64,000 nt of DNA from Paenibacillus tyrphae. GTDB lineage: Bacteria; Bacillota; Bacilli; Paenibacillales; NBRC-103111. Below are positions 1 to 9,601 of the stretch, one piece after another (within the stretch, counting starts at the first letter, position 1; the number at the start of each line of letters is the position of its first letter). A model generated the notes under the pieces. That model made no database searches. It saw only the letters and a program-made list of their open reading frames with translations, and was not told the DNA's origin. The stretch is from positions 186,001 to 250,000 of the forward strand of contig NZ_BSDJ01000007.1 of the NCBI RefSeq assembly GCF_027925525.1, in the 5' to 3' direction. The translations under genes and the position numbers were made by a program.

Positions 1-588
1 GAGCGGACAAGCGACCTGATCGTGTCGATGTCGAACCTGCTGCGCTACAATTTGCGCAAGCTGGACCGGCCGGTGACGCTGCGTGAAGAGCTGGAGCACG
101 TCCGGGAGTACGTGACGATCCAGAAGGCCCGCTTCCGCGACCGCTTCCGGTTCGAGACGGACATCGACGAGTCCGCGCTGCAGGAGCCCGTCCCGGCGCT
201 GACGCTTCAGCCGATCGTGGAGAATGCGTTCGTGCACGGCATCGAACGGATGGAGCATGGCGCTGTGATCCGCCTGACGGTCCGCAGCGAGCCGGAGCAC
301 GTGCGTCTGACCGTCTCGGACAACGGCCACGGCATGAGCGAGGAAGTCCGGCAAGCCTTGCTGAGACTGGAGGACGACAACGGCGCAAGACCCGAGCAAG
401 GCGCGGCAAAAAAGGAATCCACCGGGCTCGGAACGCGCAACGTGTTCAAGCGGCTGCAGCTGTTTTTCGGGCGTAGCGATCTGGTAGACATCGATAGCAA
501 ACCGGGAGAGGGAACGACGGTGACGATCCGGATTCCCCGCAGAAAGGAGGGCAAGACGGCGTATGTACCGGTTGATGATCGCAGATGA
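1..588 (+). CDS. Sensor histidine kinase, YesM-like, 3' part
   Basis: This is the C-terminal part of a membrane histidine kinase; the frame is open from base 1, so the gene starts upstream of the window. The visible part begins just after the phosphoacceptor region, with the LLRY segment typical of the YesM family. It continues through the ATPase N-box (QPIVENAFVHGIE), a G1-type DNGHGM motif and a GLGTRNVF G2-type motif. The 3' end overlaps the following response regulator by 26 bp, so the two are translated as a pair. In this family the partner pair usually senses a carbohydrate and activates a nearby transporter; the adjacent sugar porter fits that but proves nothing. Confidence 0.9.
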   Translation, partial: ERTSDLIVSMSNLLRYNLRKLDRPVTLREELEHVREYVTIQKARFRDRFRFETDIDESALQEPVPALTLQPIVENAFVHGIERMEHGAVIRLTVRSEPEHVRLTVSDNGHGMSEEVRQALLRLEDDNGARPEQGAAKKESTGLGTRNVFKRLQLFFGRSDLVDIDSKPGEGTTVTIRIPRRKEGKTAYVPVDDRR

Positions 589-1909
589 CGAAGCGCTGGA
601 GCGCGAAGGGCTGGAATGGATCGTCCGGCGCGCGATGCCGGATACGTTCCGGGTCGTTCATGCCGAGAACGGACGGAGAGCCATTGAGCTGGCGGAGGAG
701 CATCGTCCGCATATTATTTTGATGGATGTCAATATGCCCGGCATTCAGGGCTTGGCCGCTTTGCGCGAAATCAAAGAGCGGCTGCCCGACGCGAAGCTGG
801 TCGTGGTCACGGCCTACGACTATTTTGCTTATGCCAAGGAAGCCTTGTCGCTCGGCGTAAAGGAATATATTGTGAAGCCGGCGAAGCGGGAGCAAATCGT
901 CCGCATTTTGCAGCAGCTCGTGGAGGAACTGGAACGGGAGAAGCGCAAACGGACGGAAGAATTGGAGCTCCGGGACAAAATGTCTCAGCAGCTCCCTTTG
1001 ATGGAAAACGAGTTGGCCCTGATGTTCATGGTCGACCAAGTGCTGGACGCCGGTGCCGGGCAACTGTCCGAATGGCTCGGCTTCCCTCTTGATCAAGGCT
1101 GCGCGATGGTCGTCGCTTTTCCGGAGCTGGCTTTCATACCGGATAAGAAGAAAATTTACGACCTTATCCGCAGCTTCGTCAAGGCGCAGGGGGAGCCATG
1201 CATTGTGAGCTCGCTAATCGACCGCCACATAGCAATTTTCGTACGCAAGAAGCCGGAAGAAGCCTCGGAGGCCGCATGGAAGGACAAAATCAGGCGGTGC
1301 GGAGAAAAGCTGTGCGAATTAACCGAGCGGCAGCTCGAATTGGCGGTATCGGTCGGCATCGGGTCGGTCCATAAGGAAGCAGCAGGGCTACGCACCTCGT
1401 ATTTCGAGGCCGTTTTTGCCTCCACCTATTTCGAGCAGGGCGGCAAAGTATGCCTCTTCGACGAGCTGAAAGAAGACAAGACGGGTGTGCTCCAAGAGCC
1501 CGAAGCAAGGTCCGCCCACAGAGAAACGGCGCGGCAGTCGTACGTAATCTCGGCGCTGCAGCGCATTCGGGAGGAACGCGAGCGGCAGACGGTCACCGTC
1601 CTCGACAAAGCCAAGGGCTATATTCAAGAGCGGTTTGCCGAAGAGCTGTCGCTGGAGGAAGTGGCGGATTATGTCCACCTGAATCCCCACTATTTCAGTA
1701 AAATTTTCAAGCAGCAGGTGGGCGAGACGTTTATCGACTTTGTGACGAACCTGCGGATCGGCAGAGCCAAGGAGCTGATGGCCTCGACGGATTTAAGCCT
1801 GAAGGAAGTGTGCTTCGAGGTAGGGTATAAAGACCCAAACTATTTCAGCCGCGTGTTCAAAAAAGTGACCGGCGTGACGCCAACCGACTACCGGGGCCAA
1901 ACGAAATAA
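563..1909 (+). CDS. Response regulator, YesN-like (receiver + AraC HTH)
   Basis: A 448-residue cytoplasmic transcription regulator. Residues 1-120 form a receiver domain with the acidic pair D8/D9, phosphoacceptor D55 in ILMDVNMPG, and K106 in VKPAKR. A central linker region follows. The last 100 residues are an AraC-type double helix-turn-helix, with the signatures YFSKIFKQQVGETF and GYKDPNYFSRVFKKVTG. The start is fixed by AGAAAGGAGG at about 541-550. It overlaps the upstream kinase gene, which is its expected partner. A hairpin terminator follows at 1925-1958, so the pair ends here and the sugar porter has its own promoter. Confidence 0.93.
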   Translation: MYRLMIADDEALEREGLEWIVRRAMPDTFRVVHAENGRRAIELAEEHRPHIILMDVNMPGIQGLAALREIKERLPDAKLVVVTAYDYFAYAKEALSLGVKEYIVKPAKREQIVRILQQLVEELEREKRKRTEELELRDKMSQQLPLMENELALMFMVDQVLDAGAGQLSEWLGFPLDQGCAMVVAFPELAFIPDKKKIYDLIRSFVKAQGEPCIVSSLIDRHIAIFVRKKPEEASEAAWKDKIRRCGEKLCELTERQLELAVSVGIGSVHKEAAGLRTSYFEAVFASTYFEQGGKVCLFDELKEDKTGVLQEPEARSAHRETARQSYVISALQRIREERERQTVTVLDKAKGYIQERFAEELSLEEVADYVHLNPHYFSKIFKQQVGETFIDFVTNLRIGRAKELMASTDLSLKEVCFEVGYKDPNYFSRVFKKVTGVTPTDYRGQTK

Positions 1910-1924
1910 ACGAATCATGCGGAT

Positions 1925-1958
1925 GTCCATGCTCTCTTAAGAAGGCATGGACTTTTTT
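1925..1958 (+). terminator. Rho-independent terminator after yesN-like gene
   Basis: GTCCATGC (1925-1932) pairs perfectly with GCATGGAC (1945-1952), followed by six T. It lies 15 bp after the stop codon of the response regulator. Confidence 0.85.
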
Positions 1959-2083
1959 GCGTTCGGAGAACAAGAAAATGCTAGCCCGCGCCGGGCAGAT
2001 TTCGAAGCAAGGGATTTCCGAATTAAATGCGGGAATAGCACAAATAAGTGCGGGTAATTAGAGGTAAGACGCGCAGATTCACG

Positions 2084-2092
2084 TGCTATAAT
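2084..2092 (+). promoter_or_regulatory. Extended -10 promoter of sugar porter gene
   Basis: TGC followed directly by a perfect TATAAT (2087-2092) forms an extended -10 element 37 bp upstream of the porter start codon. No good -35 was found, which is usual for extended -10 promoters. Confidence 0.6.
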
Positions 2093-2129
2093 GAACCCAC
2101 TTCCGGATTCACGGAAAGGAGAATGTATT

Positions 2130-3554
2130 ATGAGTACCATTCCCACCACGCAAAACGGACAAGTCAGCATGAAGTTCGTTACGCTTGTTTCTATCGTTGC
2201 CGCATTGGGCGGCTTATTGTTCGGTTTTGATACGGCTGTCGTTTCGGGCGCAATTGGTTTCATGAAGCAGCGCTTCGATTTGAACGAACTGGAGGTCGGC
2301 TGGGCCGTCTCCAGCCTGATTATTGGCTGCATTGCCGGGGCCGCCGTTTCCGGTATGCTGAGCGACAGGTTCGGCCGGAAAAAGGTGCTGATTGCCGCGG
2401 CGGCGCTATTCATTATCGGCTCGGTCGGCTCCGCTGTCCCGGATACGTTCACCGGCTACATTATTGCCCGGATGATCGGTGGAATCGGGATCGGCATCAC
2501 CTCTACCTTGTGCCCGCTGTATAACGCAGAAATCGCTCCGGCCCGGTACCGCGGCCGTCTGGTCGCGCTGAACCAGTTTGCCACCGTGACCGGTATTTTC
2601 CTCGTTTACTTTGTCAACTCGGGCATTGCCGGCTACGCTGATGACGCCTGGAATATCGCGACCGGCTGGCGCTGGATGTTCGGCGTTGGAGTGGTTCCGG
2701 GGGTGCTGTTCCTGGTGCTGCTGTTTTTCGTCCCGGAAAGCCCCCGCTGGCTGATCAAGCAGGGAAGACCGGTCGAAGCGCTGCCGATTCTGCTCAAGAT
2801 TCACGGCGACGATCTGGCCCGGCAGGAAGTGCTCGACATCAAGGAATCGTTCAAGCAGGAAAACGCCTCGCTCCGCCAGCTGTTCAGCCCCGGGCTGCGC
2901 ACCGCTTTACTCGTCGGCGTGGTGCTGGCCGTGCTGCAGCAGGTGACGGGAATTAACGCCATCATGTATTATGCCCCGGAAATTTTCAAAGAAACCGGAG
3001 CCGGGACGAACGCTTCGCTGGTCCAAACCATTTTGGTCGGACTGATCAACTTCCTGTTCACGATTTTGGCTCTGTGGCTGATCGATAAAGCGGGGCGCAA
3101 AGCGCTGCTGCTGGTCGGCTCGGCCTTGATGACCGTCTCTCTGCTGGTTATCGGCATCGCATTCCATAGCGGGCAGACATCGGGTCCGCTGGTGCTGGTC
3201 TTTATTTTGGTCTATGTCGCCGCCTTCGCCATATCGCTCGGTCCGGTCGTCTGGGTGCTGCTGTCCGAAATATTCCCGAACCGCATCCGCGGCCGGGCGA
3301 CGGCGATCGCTTCCATGTCGCTCTGGGCGGCCGACTATATCGTATCCCAGTCGTTCCCGCCGATGCTGAATACCGCGGGGCCTGCGATGACCTTCTGGAT
3401 TTTTGGCGCGCTGTCGCTTGTTACCTTCCTGTTCACGTGGCGCGTCGTGCCCGAGACGAAAGGCAAATCGCTGGAGGAAATCGAAGCCGTCTGGTCAGCC
3501 AAAGCGAAAGCCGAAACGGGCGACCAACCGACTCTGGCTGCAGCGGTCGATTAA
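2130..3554 (+). CDS. MFS sugar porter (XylE/GLUT-type)
   Basis: A 474-residue inner-membrane transporter of the sugar porter family of the major facilitator superfamily, probably a proton:monosaccharide symporter. Diagnostic motifs are GFDTAVVSGA in the first helix, DRFGRKK in the first cytoplasmic loop, PESPRWL before the central loop, QQVTGINAIMYYAP in helix 7 and PETKGKSLEE near the C-terminus. Twelve hydrophobic segments can be traced. The chosen ATG at 2130 follows AAAGGAG; an ATG 39 bp earlier in frame has no ribosome binding site and overlaps the promoter. The substrate cannot be read from sequence; xylose, arabinose, glucose and inositol porters share these motifs. It is transcribed alone and ends in a terminator shared with the convergent operon. 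Confidence 0.93.
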   Translation: MSTIPTTQNGQVSMKFVTLVSIVAALGGLLFGFDTAVVSGAIGFMKQRFDLNELEVGWAVSSLIIGCIAGAAVSGMLSDRFGRKKVLIAAAALFIIGSVGSAVPDTFTGYIIARMIGGIGIGITSTLCPLYNAEIAPARYRGRLVALNQFATVTGIFLVYFVNSGIAGYADDAWNIATGWRWMFGVGVVPGVLFLVLLFFVPESPRWLIKQGRPVEALPILLKIHGDDLARQEVLDIKESFKQENASLRQLFSPGLRTALLVGVVLAVLQQVTGINAIMYYAPEIFKETGAGTNASLVQTILVGLINFLFTILALWLIDKAGRKALLLVGSALMTVSLLVIGIAFHSGQTSGPLVLVFILVYVAAFAISLGPVVWVLLSEIFPNRIRGRATAIASMSLWAADYIVSQSFPPMLNTAGPAMTFWIFGALSLVTFLFTWRVVPETKGKSLEEIEAVWSAKAKAETGDQPTLAAAVD

Positions 3555-3573
3555 GGGCATTGCATATCATACG

Positions 3574-3609
3574 AAAAAGAGGAGCCGCACCCTGCGCGCT
3601 CCTCTTTTT
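3574..3609. terminator. Bidirectional terminator between convergent units
   Basis: AAAAAGAGGAGC (3574-3585) pairs with GCTCCTCTTTTT (3598-3609). The A-run and T-run on the two sides allow it to stop both the sugar porter and the 3-hydroxybutyrate operon. Confidence 0.85.
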
Positions 3610-3632
3610 ACGTACAAATATCCCGTTAGCCG

Positions 3633-4820
3633 TTACGCCTCCCGCTCCACCAGCATCGCAACCCCTTGCCCTCCGCCGATGCACAGCGCCGCGAGGCCGA
3701 GCTTCCCGTCGCGCTTGATCAGCTCATGGAGCAGCGTGACGAGCACGCGCGAGCCGCTCGCTCCGATCGGATGGCCAAGTGCGATGGCGCCGCCGTTCAC
3801 GTTCAGCTTCTCCCGCGGCACGCCGAGGTCCCGTCCGACCGCAAGCGATTGGGCGGCGAACGCTTCGTTCAGCTCCAGCAGGTCGATGTCGTTCATCGAC
3901 ACGCCGGTTTTGCCAAGCAGCTTGCGGACCGCATCCACAGGACCGAGTCCCATAACCGAAGGGTCCAAGGCCGCATGCGCATAGCCTCTGATCCGCGCCA
4001 GCGGCTTCAGTCCGAGCTGCGCTGCCCGGGCCGCGGACATGACGACCAGCGCAGCCGCTCCGTCGTTGATGCCCGACGCGTTCCCGGCGGTCACGGTGCC
4101 GTCCTTGCGAAACGAAGGGCGAAGCTTGCCGAGCGTCTCCGCCGTCGTGCCGTAGCGCGGATGCTCGTCGGTATCGAAGACGACCGGATCGCCTTTTCGC
4201 TGCGGAATCGATACGGGGACGATCTCATCCCGAAAACGGCCCGATTGGATCGCCTGCTCCGCTTTCTGCTGGCTCCAGGCGGCAAATTCGTCCTGCTCCG
4301 CACGGGAAAGCTCATACCGGTCCGCGATATTTTCCGCCGTGATCCCCATATGGATATCACACATGGCGCACCACAGTCCGTCCCGGACCATCGAATCGAC
4401 CAGCTTTCCGTCGCCCATGCGCAGTCCCGAGCGGGCGCCTTCAAGCAAGTAAGGCGCTTGGCTCATATTTTCCATGCCGCCCGCCACGACGATCTCCGCG
4501 TCGCCCAGCCGCACGCTTTGTGCTGCCAGCATGACGGCCTTGAGGCCGGAGCCGCACACCTTGTTCACCGTCACCGCAGGAACGGCATGGGAAAAGCCGC
4601 TTTTCAGCCACGCCTGGCGCGCCGGATTTTGTCCGAGCCCCGCCTGCAGCACGTTTCCCATGATCACCTCATCGACCTGCTCCTCACTGACGCCTGCCCG
4701 CTCCAACGCGTCTTTGATCACGAGACTGCCGAGCTCCGTAGCAGGAATGCCCGACAGCCCTCCTTGAAACCCGCCGATCGCCGTACGGACGGCGCTTACG
4801 ATCACCGCATCGTTATTCAT
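3633..4820 (-). CDS. atoB: Acetyl-CoA acetyltransferase (thiolase)
   Basis: A 395-residue cytoplasmic thiolase that cleaves acetoacetyl-CoA with CoA into two acetyl-CoA (reversible). The nucleophile is C89 in [30 protein letters not shown], the GHPIGASG histidine loop and the C-terminal CIGGGQG cysteine are all present, and the length is normal. The ATG at 4820 follows AAGGAGG; a start 33 bp earlier gives an extra segment not expected in the family. It is the last gene of the five-gene operon and completes the path from 3-hydroxybutyrate to acetyl-CoA. A role in the reverse, biosynthetic direction cannot be excluded, but the neighbours favour catabolism. Confidence 0.93.
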   Translation of the reverse strand: MNNDAVIVSAVRTAIGGFQGGLSGIPATELGSLVIKDALERAGVSEEQVDEVIMGNVLQAGLGQNPARQAWLKSGFSHAVPAVTVNKVCGSGLKAVMLAAQSVRLGDAEIVVAGGMENMSQAPYLLEGARSGLRMGDGKLVDSMVRDGLWCAMCDIHMGITAENIADRYELSRAEQDEFAAWSQQKAEQAIQSGRFRDEIVPVSIPQRKGDPVVFDTDEHPRYGTTAETLGKLRPSFRKDGTVTAGNASGINDGAAALVVMSAARAAQLGLKPLARIRGYAHAALDPSVMGLGPVDAVRKLLGKTGVSMNDIDLLELNEAFAAQSLAVGRDLGVPREKLNVNGGAIALGHPIGASGSRVLVTLLHELIKRDGKLGLAALCIGGGQGVAMLVEREA

Positions 4821-4860
4821 GAGAACCTCCTTAAAGCTTTGTTCAAACGACATTTATAAT

Positions 4861-5520
4861 TCAAGCGCCCAATTCCTCCGCCAGCCGGGGATCGACCGTA
4901 AACGAAGCTTCCGTTTTCGCTCGAACCTCGTCCAGCCCTGCGCCGCCCAGCAATTCGACCAGCACCATCCCTTGAGCGGTAAAGTCGAAGACAGCGAGGT
5001 CGGTAATGAGTCGGTGCACGACGCCTTGGCCGGTCAGCGGGAGCGTGCATTCCTTTTTCACTTTCGCTTCCCCATGCTTGTTGACATGCTCCATAATGAC
5101 GATGATCCGCTTGGCTCCGTTTACCAGATCCATCGCGCCGCCCATGCCTTTGACCATTTTGCCGGGAATCATCCAGTTGGCCAGATCGCCCCCTTCGGAC
5201 ACTTCCATCCCGCCCAAAATCGCCAGATCGATATGGCCGCCGCGAATCATCGCGAACGACTCTGCGCTATCGAAATACGAAGCGCCCGGGATCGCCGTGA
5301 CCGTTTCTTTCCCGGCATTGATCAAGTCCGGATCTTCCTCGCCTTGCTTCGGATAAGGTCCGATCCCCAGCAGCCCATTCTCCGAGTGCAGCATGACGCT
5401 CAGCTCGGCCGGAATTTCGTCGGCGACCAGCGTCGGCATCCCGATGCCCAAATTCACATACATGCCGTCTCGAATTTCCTGAACGGCCCGTTTCACAATT
5501 TTGGTTCGGCTATCGCTCAT
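4861..5520 (-). CDS. scoB: 3-oxoacid CoA-transferase, subunit B
   Basis: A 219-residue beta subunit of a family I CoA-transferase. With subunit A it moves CoA from succinyl-CoA (or acetyl-CoA) to acetoacetate. The catalytic glutamate is E47 in SENGLLG, the family signature, preceded by the [13 protein letters not shown] strand-loop. The gene lies 15 bp downstream of scoA and 40 bp upstream of the thiolase gene, in one transcription unit. The order permease, dehydrogenase, scoA, scoB resembles the Bacillus subtilis yxjC-scoA-scoB-yxjF region with the dehydrogenase moved. Which acyl donor is used cannot be told from sequence. Confidence 0.93.
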   Translation of the reverse strand: MSDSRTKIVKRAVQEIRDGMYVNLGIGMPTLVADEIPAELSVMLHSENGLLGIGPYPKQGEEDPDLINAGKETVTAIPGASYFDSAESFAMIRGGHIDLAILGGMEVSEGGDLANWMIPGKMVKGMGGAMDLVNGAKRIIVIMEHVNKHGEAKVKKECTLPLTGQGVVHRLITDLAVFDFTAQGMVLVELLGGAGLDEVRAKTEASFTVDPRLAEELGA

Positions 5521-5535
5521 GTGGAACCCTCCTCT

Positions 5536-6237
5536 TTAGACACTGCGGACCGTCAACCGCTCGATCCGTTTCTCGTAGCTTCCGCCCCGTACGACGCGCT
5601 GCACGTAAATGCCCGGCGTATGAATCTCGTCCGGGTCCAGCTCCCCGACGCCGACGATCTCTTCCGCTTCCGCAATCGTAATTTTGCCGGCCGTGGCCGC
5701 CATCGGATTGAAGTTGCGCGACGTCTTGCGGAAGACGAGATTCCCCATCGGATCGGCCTTCCAAGCCTTGACCAAGGCAAAATCCCCGATAATCGCCCGC
5801 TCCAGCAGGTACGTCCGCCCGTCGAACGTCTTGTGCTCCTTGCCTTCCGCAACCGGAGTCCCGACGCCGGTCGCTGTGTAAAAGCCGGGAATCCCCGCGC
5901 CGCCTGCCCGAATCCGTTCCGCGAGCGAGCCCTGCGGCACCAGTTCGACCTCCAACTCGCCGCTCAAGAACTGCTTCTCGAACGTTTTGTTCTCCCCCAC
6001 GTAGGAAGACACCATTTTCTTGATTTGCCGGTTGGCGAGCAGCAGCCCCAATCCCCAGTCGTCGACGCCGCAGTTGTTGCTGACGACGGTCAAATCCTTC
6101 GTCCCTTGCTCCTTCAATGCCGCGATCAGATGCTCCGGAATGCCGCACAGCCCGAAGCCGCCGACGATCAGCACGGCTCCGTCCTGAATATCCCGTACGG
6201 CTTCCGCCATGGAGCCCATCACTTTACTTGTGCCCAT
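5536..6237 (-). CDS. scoA: 3-oxoacid CoA-transferase, subunit A
   Basis: A 233-residue alpha subunit of the same CoA-transferase as the next gene. It shows the glycine-rich [13 protein letters not shown] segment near the N-terminus, the CoA-binding-type FVGENKTF-like region and the [14 protein letters not shown] strand typical of family I alpha subunits. The reading frame is open well upstream, but the start at 6237 is set by GAGGAGAGG immediately before the ATG and by family length. It follows the dehydrogenase gene by 35 bp. Both subunits are intact, so the enzyme should be functional. Confidence 0.92.
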   Translation of the reverse strand: MGTSKVMGSMAEAVRDIQDGAVLIVGGFGLCGIPEHLIAALKEQGTKDLTVVSNNCGVDDWGLGLLLANRQIKKMVSSYVGENKTFEKQFLSGELEVELVPQGSLAERIRAGGAGIPGFYTATGVGTPVAEGKEHKTFDGRTYLLERAIIGDFALVKAWKADPMGNLVFRKTSRNFNPMAATAGKITIAEAEEIVGVGELDPDEIHTPGIYVQRVVRGGSYEKRIERLTVRSV

Positions 6238-6272
6238 GTCCTCTCCTCCTCTAAAATCTGGTAGATTATGGT

Positions 6273-7058
6273 TTATTGTGCGGTGTAGCCTCCGTCGATC
6301 AGCAGCGATGCCCCGGTGACGCCCTTCATTTTGTCGCTGGCGATGAGTGCAGCGAATTCGGCAATTTCTTCGACCGACAGCAGCCGCTTTTGCGGGACGA
6401 GCGGGTAAATGACCTCTTCCAGCACCCGCTCCAGCGGCACCTGACGGGTTTTCGCCAGATCGTTCAACTGGCCGCGAACGAGCGGCGTATCGACGTAGCC
6501 CGGGCACAGCGCATTGACGGTAATGCCGTGCGCCGCCCCTTCCAGGGCCGCGACCTTCGTGAGGCCGATCAGCCCGTGCTTGGCGCTGTTATAGGCGGCT
6601 TTGCCTGCGAAGCCGATCACCCCGTTGATGGATGCCATGTTGATGACGCGGCCCCAGCCCTGCTCTTTCATGATCGGGAACACGTGCTTGATCCCGATAA
6701 AAGCGCCGGTCAGCATCACCCTCAGCATGAAGTCGAACTTCTCCACCGGAAAATCCTCGATCGGCGCGACATGCTGCAGGCCCGCATTGTTGACCAGAAT
6801 ATCCAGTCTCCCGTAAGTGCCGCGGGCCGCTTCGACTGCAGCCGCAAAATCGCTCTCCCGCGTCACGTCGAGGCTCACACCCATCGCTTCGTGGCCCGCG
6901 CTCCGCAGCTCCTCCGCCGCGCTCTCCGCTTTGTCCCCGTGCATGTCGGAGACGACCACGCAGGCCCCTTCCTTCGCAAAGGTGCGGGCCATTTCCAGAC
7001 CGATGCCGCTGGCGGCCCCCGTAATTAACGCGACTTTATTCGTTAAGAAATTTCCCAT
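6273..7058 (-). CDS. 3-hydroxybutyrate dehydrogenase (SDR)
   Basis: A 261-residue classical short-chain dehydrogenase. It has the TGAASGIG dinucleotide-binding loop, the NNAG strand, and the active-site YNSAK (Tyr-x-x-x-Lys) with an upstream Ser in [10 protein letters not shown]. The segment [17 protein letters not shown] and the C-terminal [10 protein letters not shown] match the D-3-hydroxybutyrate dehydrogenase subgroup, which oxidises D-3-hydroxybutyrate to acetoacetate with NAD. The context, between a GntP-type permease and 3-oxoacid CoA-transferase genes, strongly supports that substrate. It is the second gene in the operon. Confidence 0.9.
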   Translation of the reverse strand: MGNFLTNKVALITGAASGIGLEMARTFAKEGACVVVSDMHGDKAESAAEELRSAGHEAMGVSLDVTRESDFAAAVEAARGTYGRLDILVNNAGLQHVAPIEDFPVEKFDFMLRVMLTGAFIGIKHVFPIMKEQGWGRVINMASINGVIGFAGKAAYNSAKHGLIGLTKVAALEGAAHGITVNALCPGYVDTPLVRGQLNDLAKTRQVPLERVLEEVIYPLVPQKRLLSVEEIAEFAALIASDKMKGVTGASLLIDGGYTAQ

Positions 7059-7083
7059 AGTCCATCCCTCCGCTGGGTATGTA

Positions 7084-8463
7084 TTAAATGAACGAGAAGA
7101 TCACGGCCAAAATGAGCACGGTTAACGTCTTCAGCACGGTAACCGCAAAAATATCCTTGTACGATTGGCGATGCGTTAGGCCCGTAATCGCCAGCAGCGT
7201 GATGACCGCGCCGTTGTGAGGCAGCGTATCCATGCCCCCCGAGGCCATCGAAGCGATCCGGTGCAGCAGCTCCGGGCTGATGCCCGCCGCTTGAGCCGCG
7301 GCCATGTACGTTTTGCCCATCACTTCAAGCGCGATGGATAACCCGCCGGAAGCCGAGCCGGTTACGCCCGCGAGGATATTCACCGACACCGCTTCGGAGA
7401 TGAGCGGCTGCGAGCTCAGCCCCATAATCCAGTTCTGAATCAATTTAAAACCGGGCAGCGTCTTGACCACGTTCCCGAAGCCGACCTCCGAGGCGGTGTT
7501 GAAAATCGCCAGCAGCGAGCCCATCGCCGCCGCCGTCAGTCCGGCCGCCAGCTTGCTCTGCACCTGGCGAATATTAATGCACAGGGCGCTGACGATACCG
7601 ATGCATAGCGCAATAATGAGCGCCCAAGATGATGCAACCGTTTTCACGTTGGCGATATTAAACGTTTTCAGCAGCTCCGCATTATACCAGGTCGTTACGT
7701 CCAAAAAGCCGCGGCTGAGCAAAAAGTTGAAGACGAGCACAAGAAGCAGCGGCAGCACGGAGATCCACAGGCTCGGATACGTCTGGTTTTCCAGCAGCTC
7801 CGGCTCGTTCTTATGATCCGTTCCATACCCTTCTCCTGCGGCTTCGGCCTGCTTGCGCCGGCGTTCCAACCACCAGAGCCCTCCGAAAAATACCATCAGA
7901 CTGCCTATGATCCCGACAACCGGCGCGGCATAAGCGTCCGTCCCGAAATAGCTGGTCGGAATAATATTTTGAATCTGCGGCGTGCCCGGCAACGCGTCCA
8001 TCGTAAACGTAAACGCGCCAAGCGCGATCGTCCCCGGAATTAACCGTTTCGGCACGTTCGCTTCCCGGAAAATCGCCACGGCAAACGGATACACCGCAAA
8101 CGCGACCACGAACAACGATACGCCGCCGTACGTCAGCACCGCACAGGCCAGGATAACGGACAGAATCGCCCGCTTCGAGCCGAGCGCCCGCACGATGGAC
8201 TGCGCAATGGAAGCCGCCGCCCCGTTCATTTCCATCACTTTACCGAAAATAGCCCCCAGCAGGAATATGGGGAAAAAGTTTTTTACATAGTTGGCCGCGT
8301 TCGTCATATACGTTTCCGTATAGCTGGGCATGAGCGCATTGCCCGAGATGACGACGGCCAGCAAGGTGAAAATCGGAGCAAATACAATGACCGGATAGCC
8401 CCGGTAAGCAAAAAACATGAGCAATCCCAAAGCGAACACAATGGCCAGAACTTCGATGATCAT
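7084..8463 (-). CDS. GntP-family permease, probable 3-hydroxybutyrate uptake
   Basis: A 459-residue polytopic membrane protein with at least 12 hydrophobic segments, of the gluconate/H+ symporter (GntP) superfamily. The central loop (WWLERRRKQAEAAGEGYG) and the late SGSASGGLSIALE and GGMDTLPHNGAVITLLAITG segments are typical of the branch annotated as D-beta-hydroxybutyrate permease, such as B. subtilis YxjC. It is the first gene of the operon and opens 223 bp from the divergent LysR gene, which probably controls it. The substrate assignment is inferred from neighbours, since gluconate and other hydroxy-acid permeases look alike. Confidence 0.88.
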   Translation of the reverse strand: MIIEVLAIVFALGLLMFFAYRGYPVIVFAPIFTLLAVVISGNALMPSYTETYMTNAANYVKNFFPIFLLGAIFGKVMEMNGAAASIAQSIVRALGSKRAILSVILACAVLTYGGVSLFVVAFAVYPFAVAIFREANVPKRLIPGTIALGAFTFTMDALPGTPQIQNIIPTSYFGTDAYAAPVVGIIGSLMVFFGGLWWLERRRKQAEAAGEGYGTDHKNEPELLENQTYPSLWISVLPLLLVLVFNFLLSRGFLDVTTWYNAELLKTFNIANVKTVASSWALIIALCIGIVSALCINIRQVQSKLAAGLTAAAMGSLLAIFNTASEVGFGNVVKTLPGFKLIQNWIMGLSSQPLISEAVSVNILAGVTGSASGGLSIALEVMGKTYMAAAQAAGISPELLHRIASMASGGMDTLPHNGAVITLLAITGLTHRQSYKDIFAVTVLKTLTVLILAVIFSFI

Positions 8464-8500
8464 CTCGCGCTTGTCCTCTTTTCTCTCTAAGATGAATACA

Positions 8501-8516
8501 TTGCAAACCCTTCCAA
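8501..8516. promoter_or_regulatory. Candidate LysR-type operator
   Basis: TTGCAA (8501-8506) and TTCCAA (8511-8516) form an imperfect palindrome in the gap between the permease gene and the divergent LysR gene. It is in the right place for a LysR-type activator but the motif is short, so this is only a candidate. Confidence 0.3.
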
Positions 8517-8686
8517 AAATAGCGATTACAAATCTTGGTCCACCGGGTTGTCGAAGCTGTGTTGTTCTGGAAATGTTGCATCCCGAAATTGGAAGTTCCC
8601 GCGGCTCTTCCAGTTTACAATGAGGAACGTCACGAGGTAAAATTCATACATCGAATAACAACGATGCCAAAAAATTATAGGTGGGG

Positions 8687-9601
8687 ATGAGTTTTTTGGA
8701 TTTGCGAAATTTGACTTATCTTCTTGAGGTCGCCAAGCTGCAAAATTTCACCAAAGCCGCGGAAGCGCTCCATATGACGCAGCCGACGTTAAGCAAGCTG
8801 GTCCGGAGCATGGAAGAAGAGCTGGGCGTTACGTTGTTCGACCGTTCGGGCAAGCAGGTCAAGTTAACCGACGCGGGCAGTGCGGCGATCCAGCAAATCC
8901 ATCACATCCTGCAAGCGGTGAATGACCTGTATATTACGCTCGACGACGTCTCCCAGCTGAAGACCGGAACGCTTACGATCGGCCTGCCTCCCGTGATCAG
9001 CTCCGTTTTTTTCCCGCGCGTCATCGCGCCGTTTCAGAAGCTGTACCCCCGTCTCCAATTCGAGATGGTCGAAGAAGGCGCCAAAAACGTCGAGCAGCGC
9101 GTCCTGAACGGATCGATCGATCTGGGCGTCGTCATCTCTCCCGACGAGGAGGCCGGCTTCGGGACGATGCCTTTTATCCGGCAGCAGTTGGCGCTGGTGC
9201 TTCACCGGTCGCATCCGCTGGCGGAGCAACCCCTCGTGAAGCTGGCCGACCTGAGCCGGGAGCCGTTCCTCATGTTCGCCAAAGGCTTCGGTGTCCGCCA
9301 TCACGTGCTCGAAGCGTGCCACCAGGCCGGCTTTCATCCGCTCATCGCGCACGAAAGCTCCCAATGGGATTTGCTTGTGGAGATGGTCGCCGCCGAACTG
9401 GGCGTCGCCCTGCTGCCTGAAGCGATCTGCTCCAAGGTCGTGAACCCGGACGTCCGGGTTCTGCCGATGACGAATCCGGCGATTCCATGGAATCTCGTCG
9501 TCATTTGGAACAAGGAGCGCTACGTTTCCTACGCGATGCGCGAATTCCTCCGGTTCGTCGAGCAAACCTCCGGCACGGCTGGCGGTGAGCCCGTTTGTTG
9601 A
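8687..9601 (+). CDS. LysR-family transcriptional regulator
   Basis: A protein of about 304 residues with an N-terminal winged helix (LRNLTYLLEVAKLQNFTKAAEALHMTQPTLSKLVRSME) and a C-terminal substrate-binding-like effector domain. It is divergent from the 3-hydroxybutyrate operon, which it most likely regulates in response to a hydroxy- or keto-acid; this is inference from position. The start is uncertain. ATG 8687 directly follows AGGTGGGG, while TTG 8696 has better spacing from that same site and gives the usual MDLRNL N-terminus; GTG 8681 is less likely. The stop codon overlaps the start of the next gene. Confidence 0.9.
   Translation: MSFLDLRNLTYLLEVAKLQNFTKAAEALHMTQPTLSKLVRSMEEELGVTLFDRSGKQVKLTDAGSAAIQQIHHILQAVNDLYITLDDVSQLKTGTLTIGLPPVISSVFFPRVIAPFQKLYPRLQFEMVEEGAKNVEQRVLNGSIDLGVVISPDEEAGFGTMPFIRQQLALVLHRSHPLAEQPLVKLADLSREPFLMFAKGFGVRHHVLEACHQAGFHPLIAHESSQWDLLVEMVAAELGVALLPEAICSKVVNPDVRVLPMTNPAIPWNLVVIWNKERYVSYAMREFLRFVEQTSGTAGGEPVC

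Noticed and set aside
3666-6264. Long plus-strand frames (397 and 481 codons) opposite the thiolase and CoA-transferase genes
   Set aside because: Antisense shadows of well-recognised enzymes, with no domain content.
8505-8525. Sigma-54-like promoter (TTGGAAGGGTTTGCA on the minus strand) for the permease gene
   Set aside because: The GG and GC elements are 10 bp apart start to start, not the 12 required, and no sigma-54 activator is encoded nearby.
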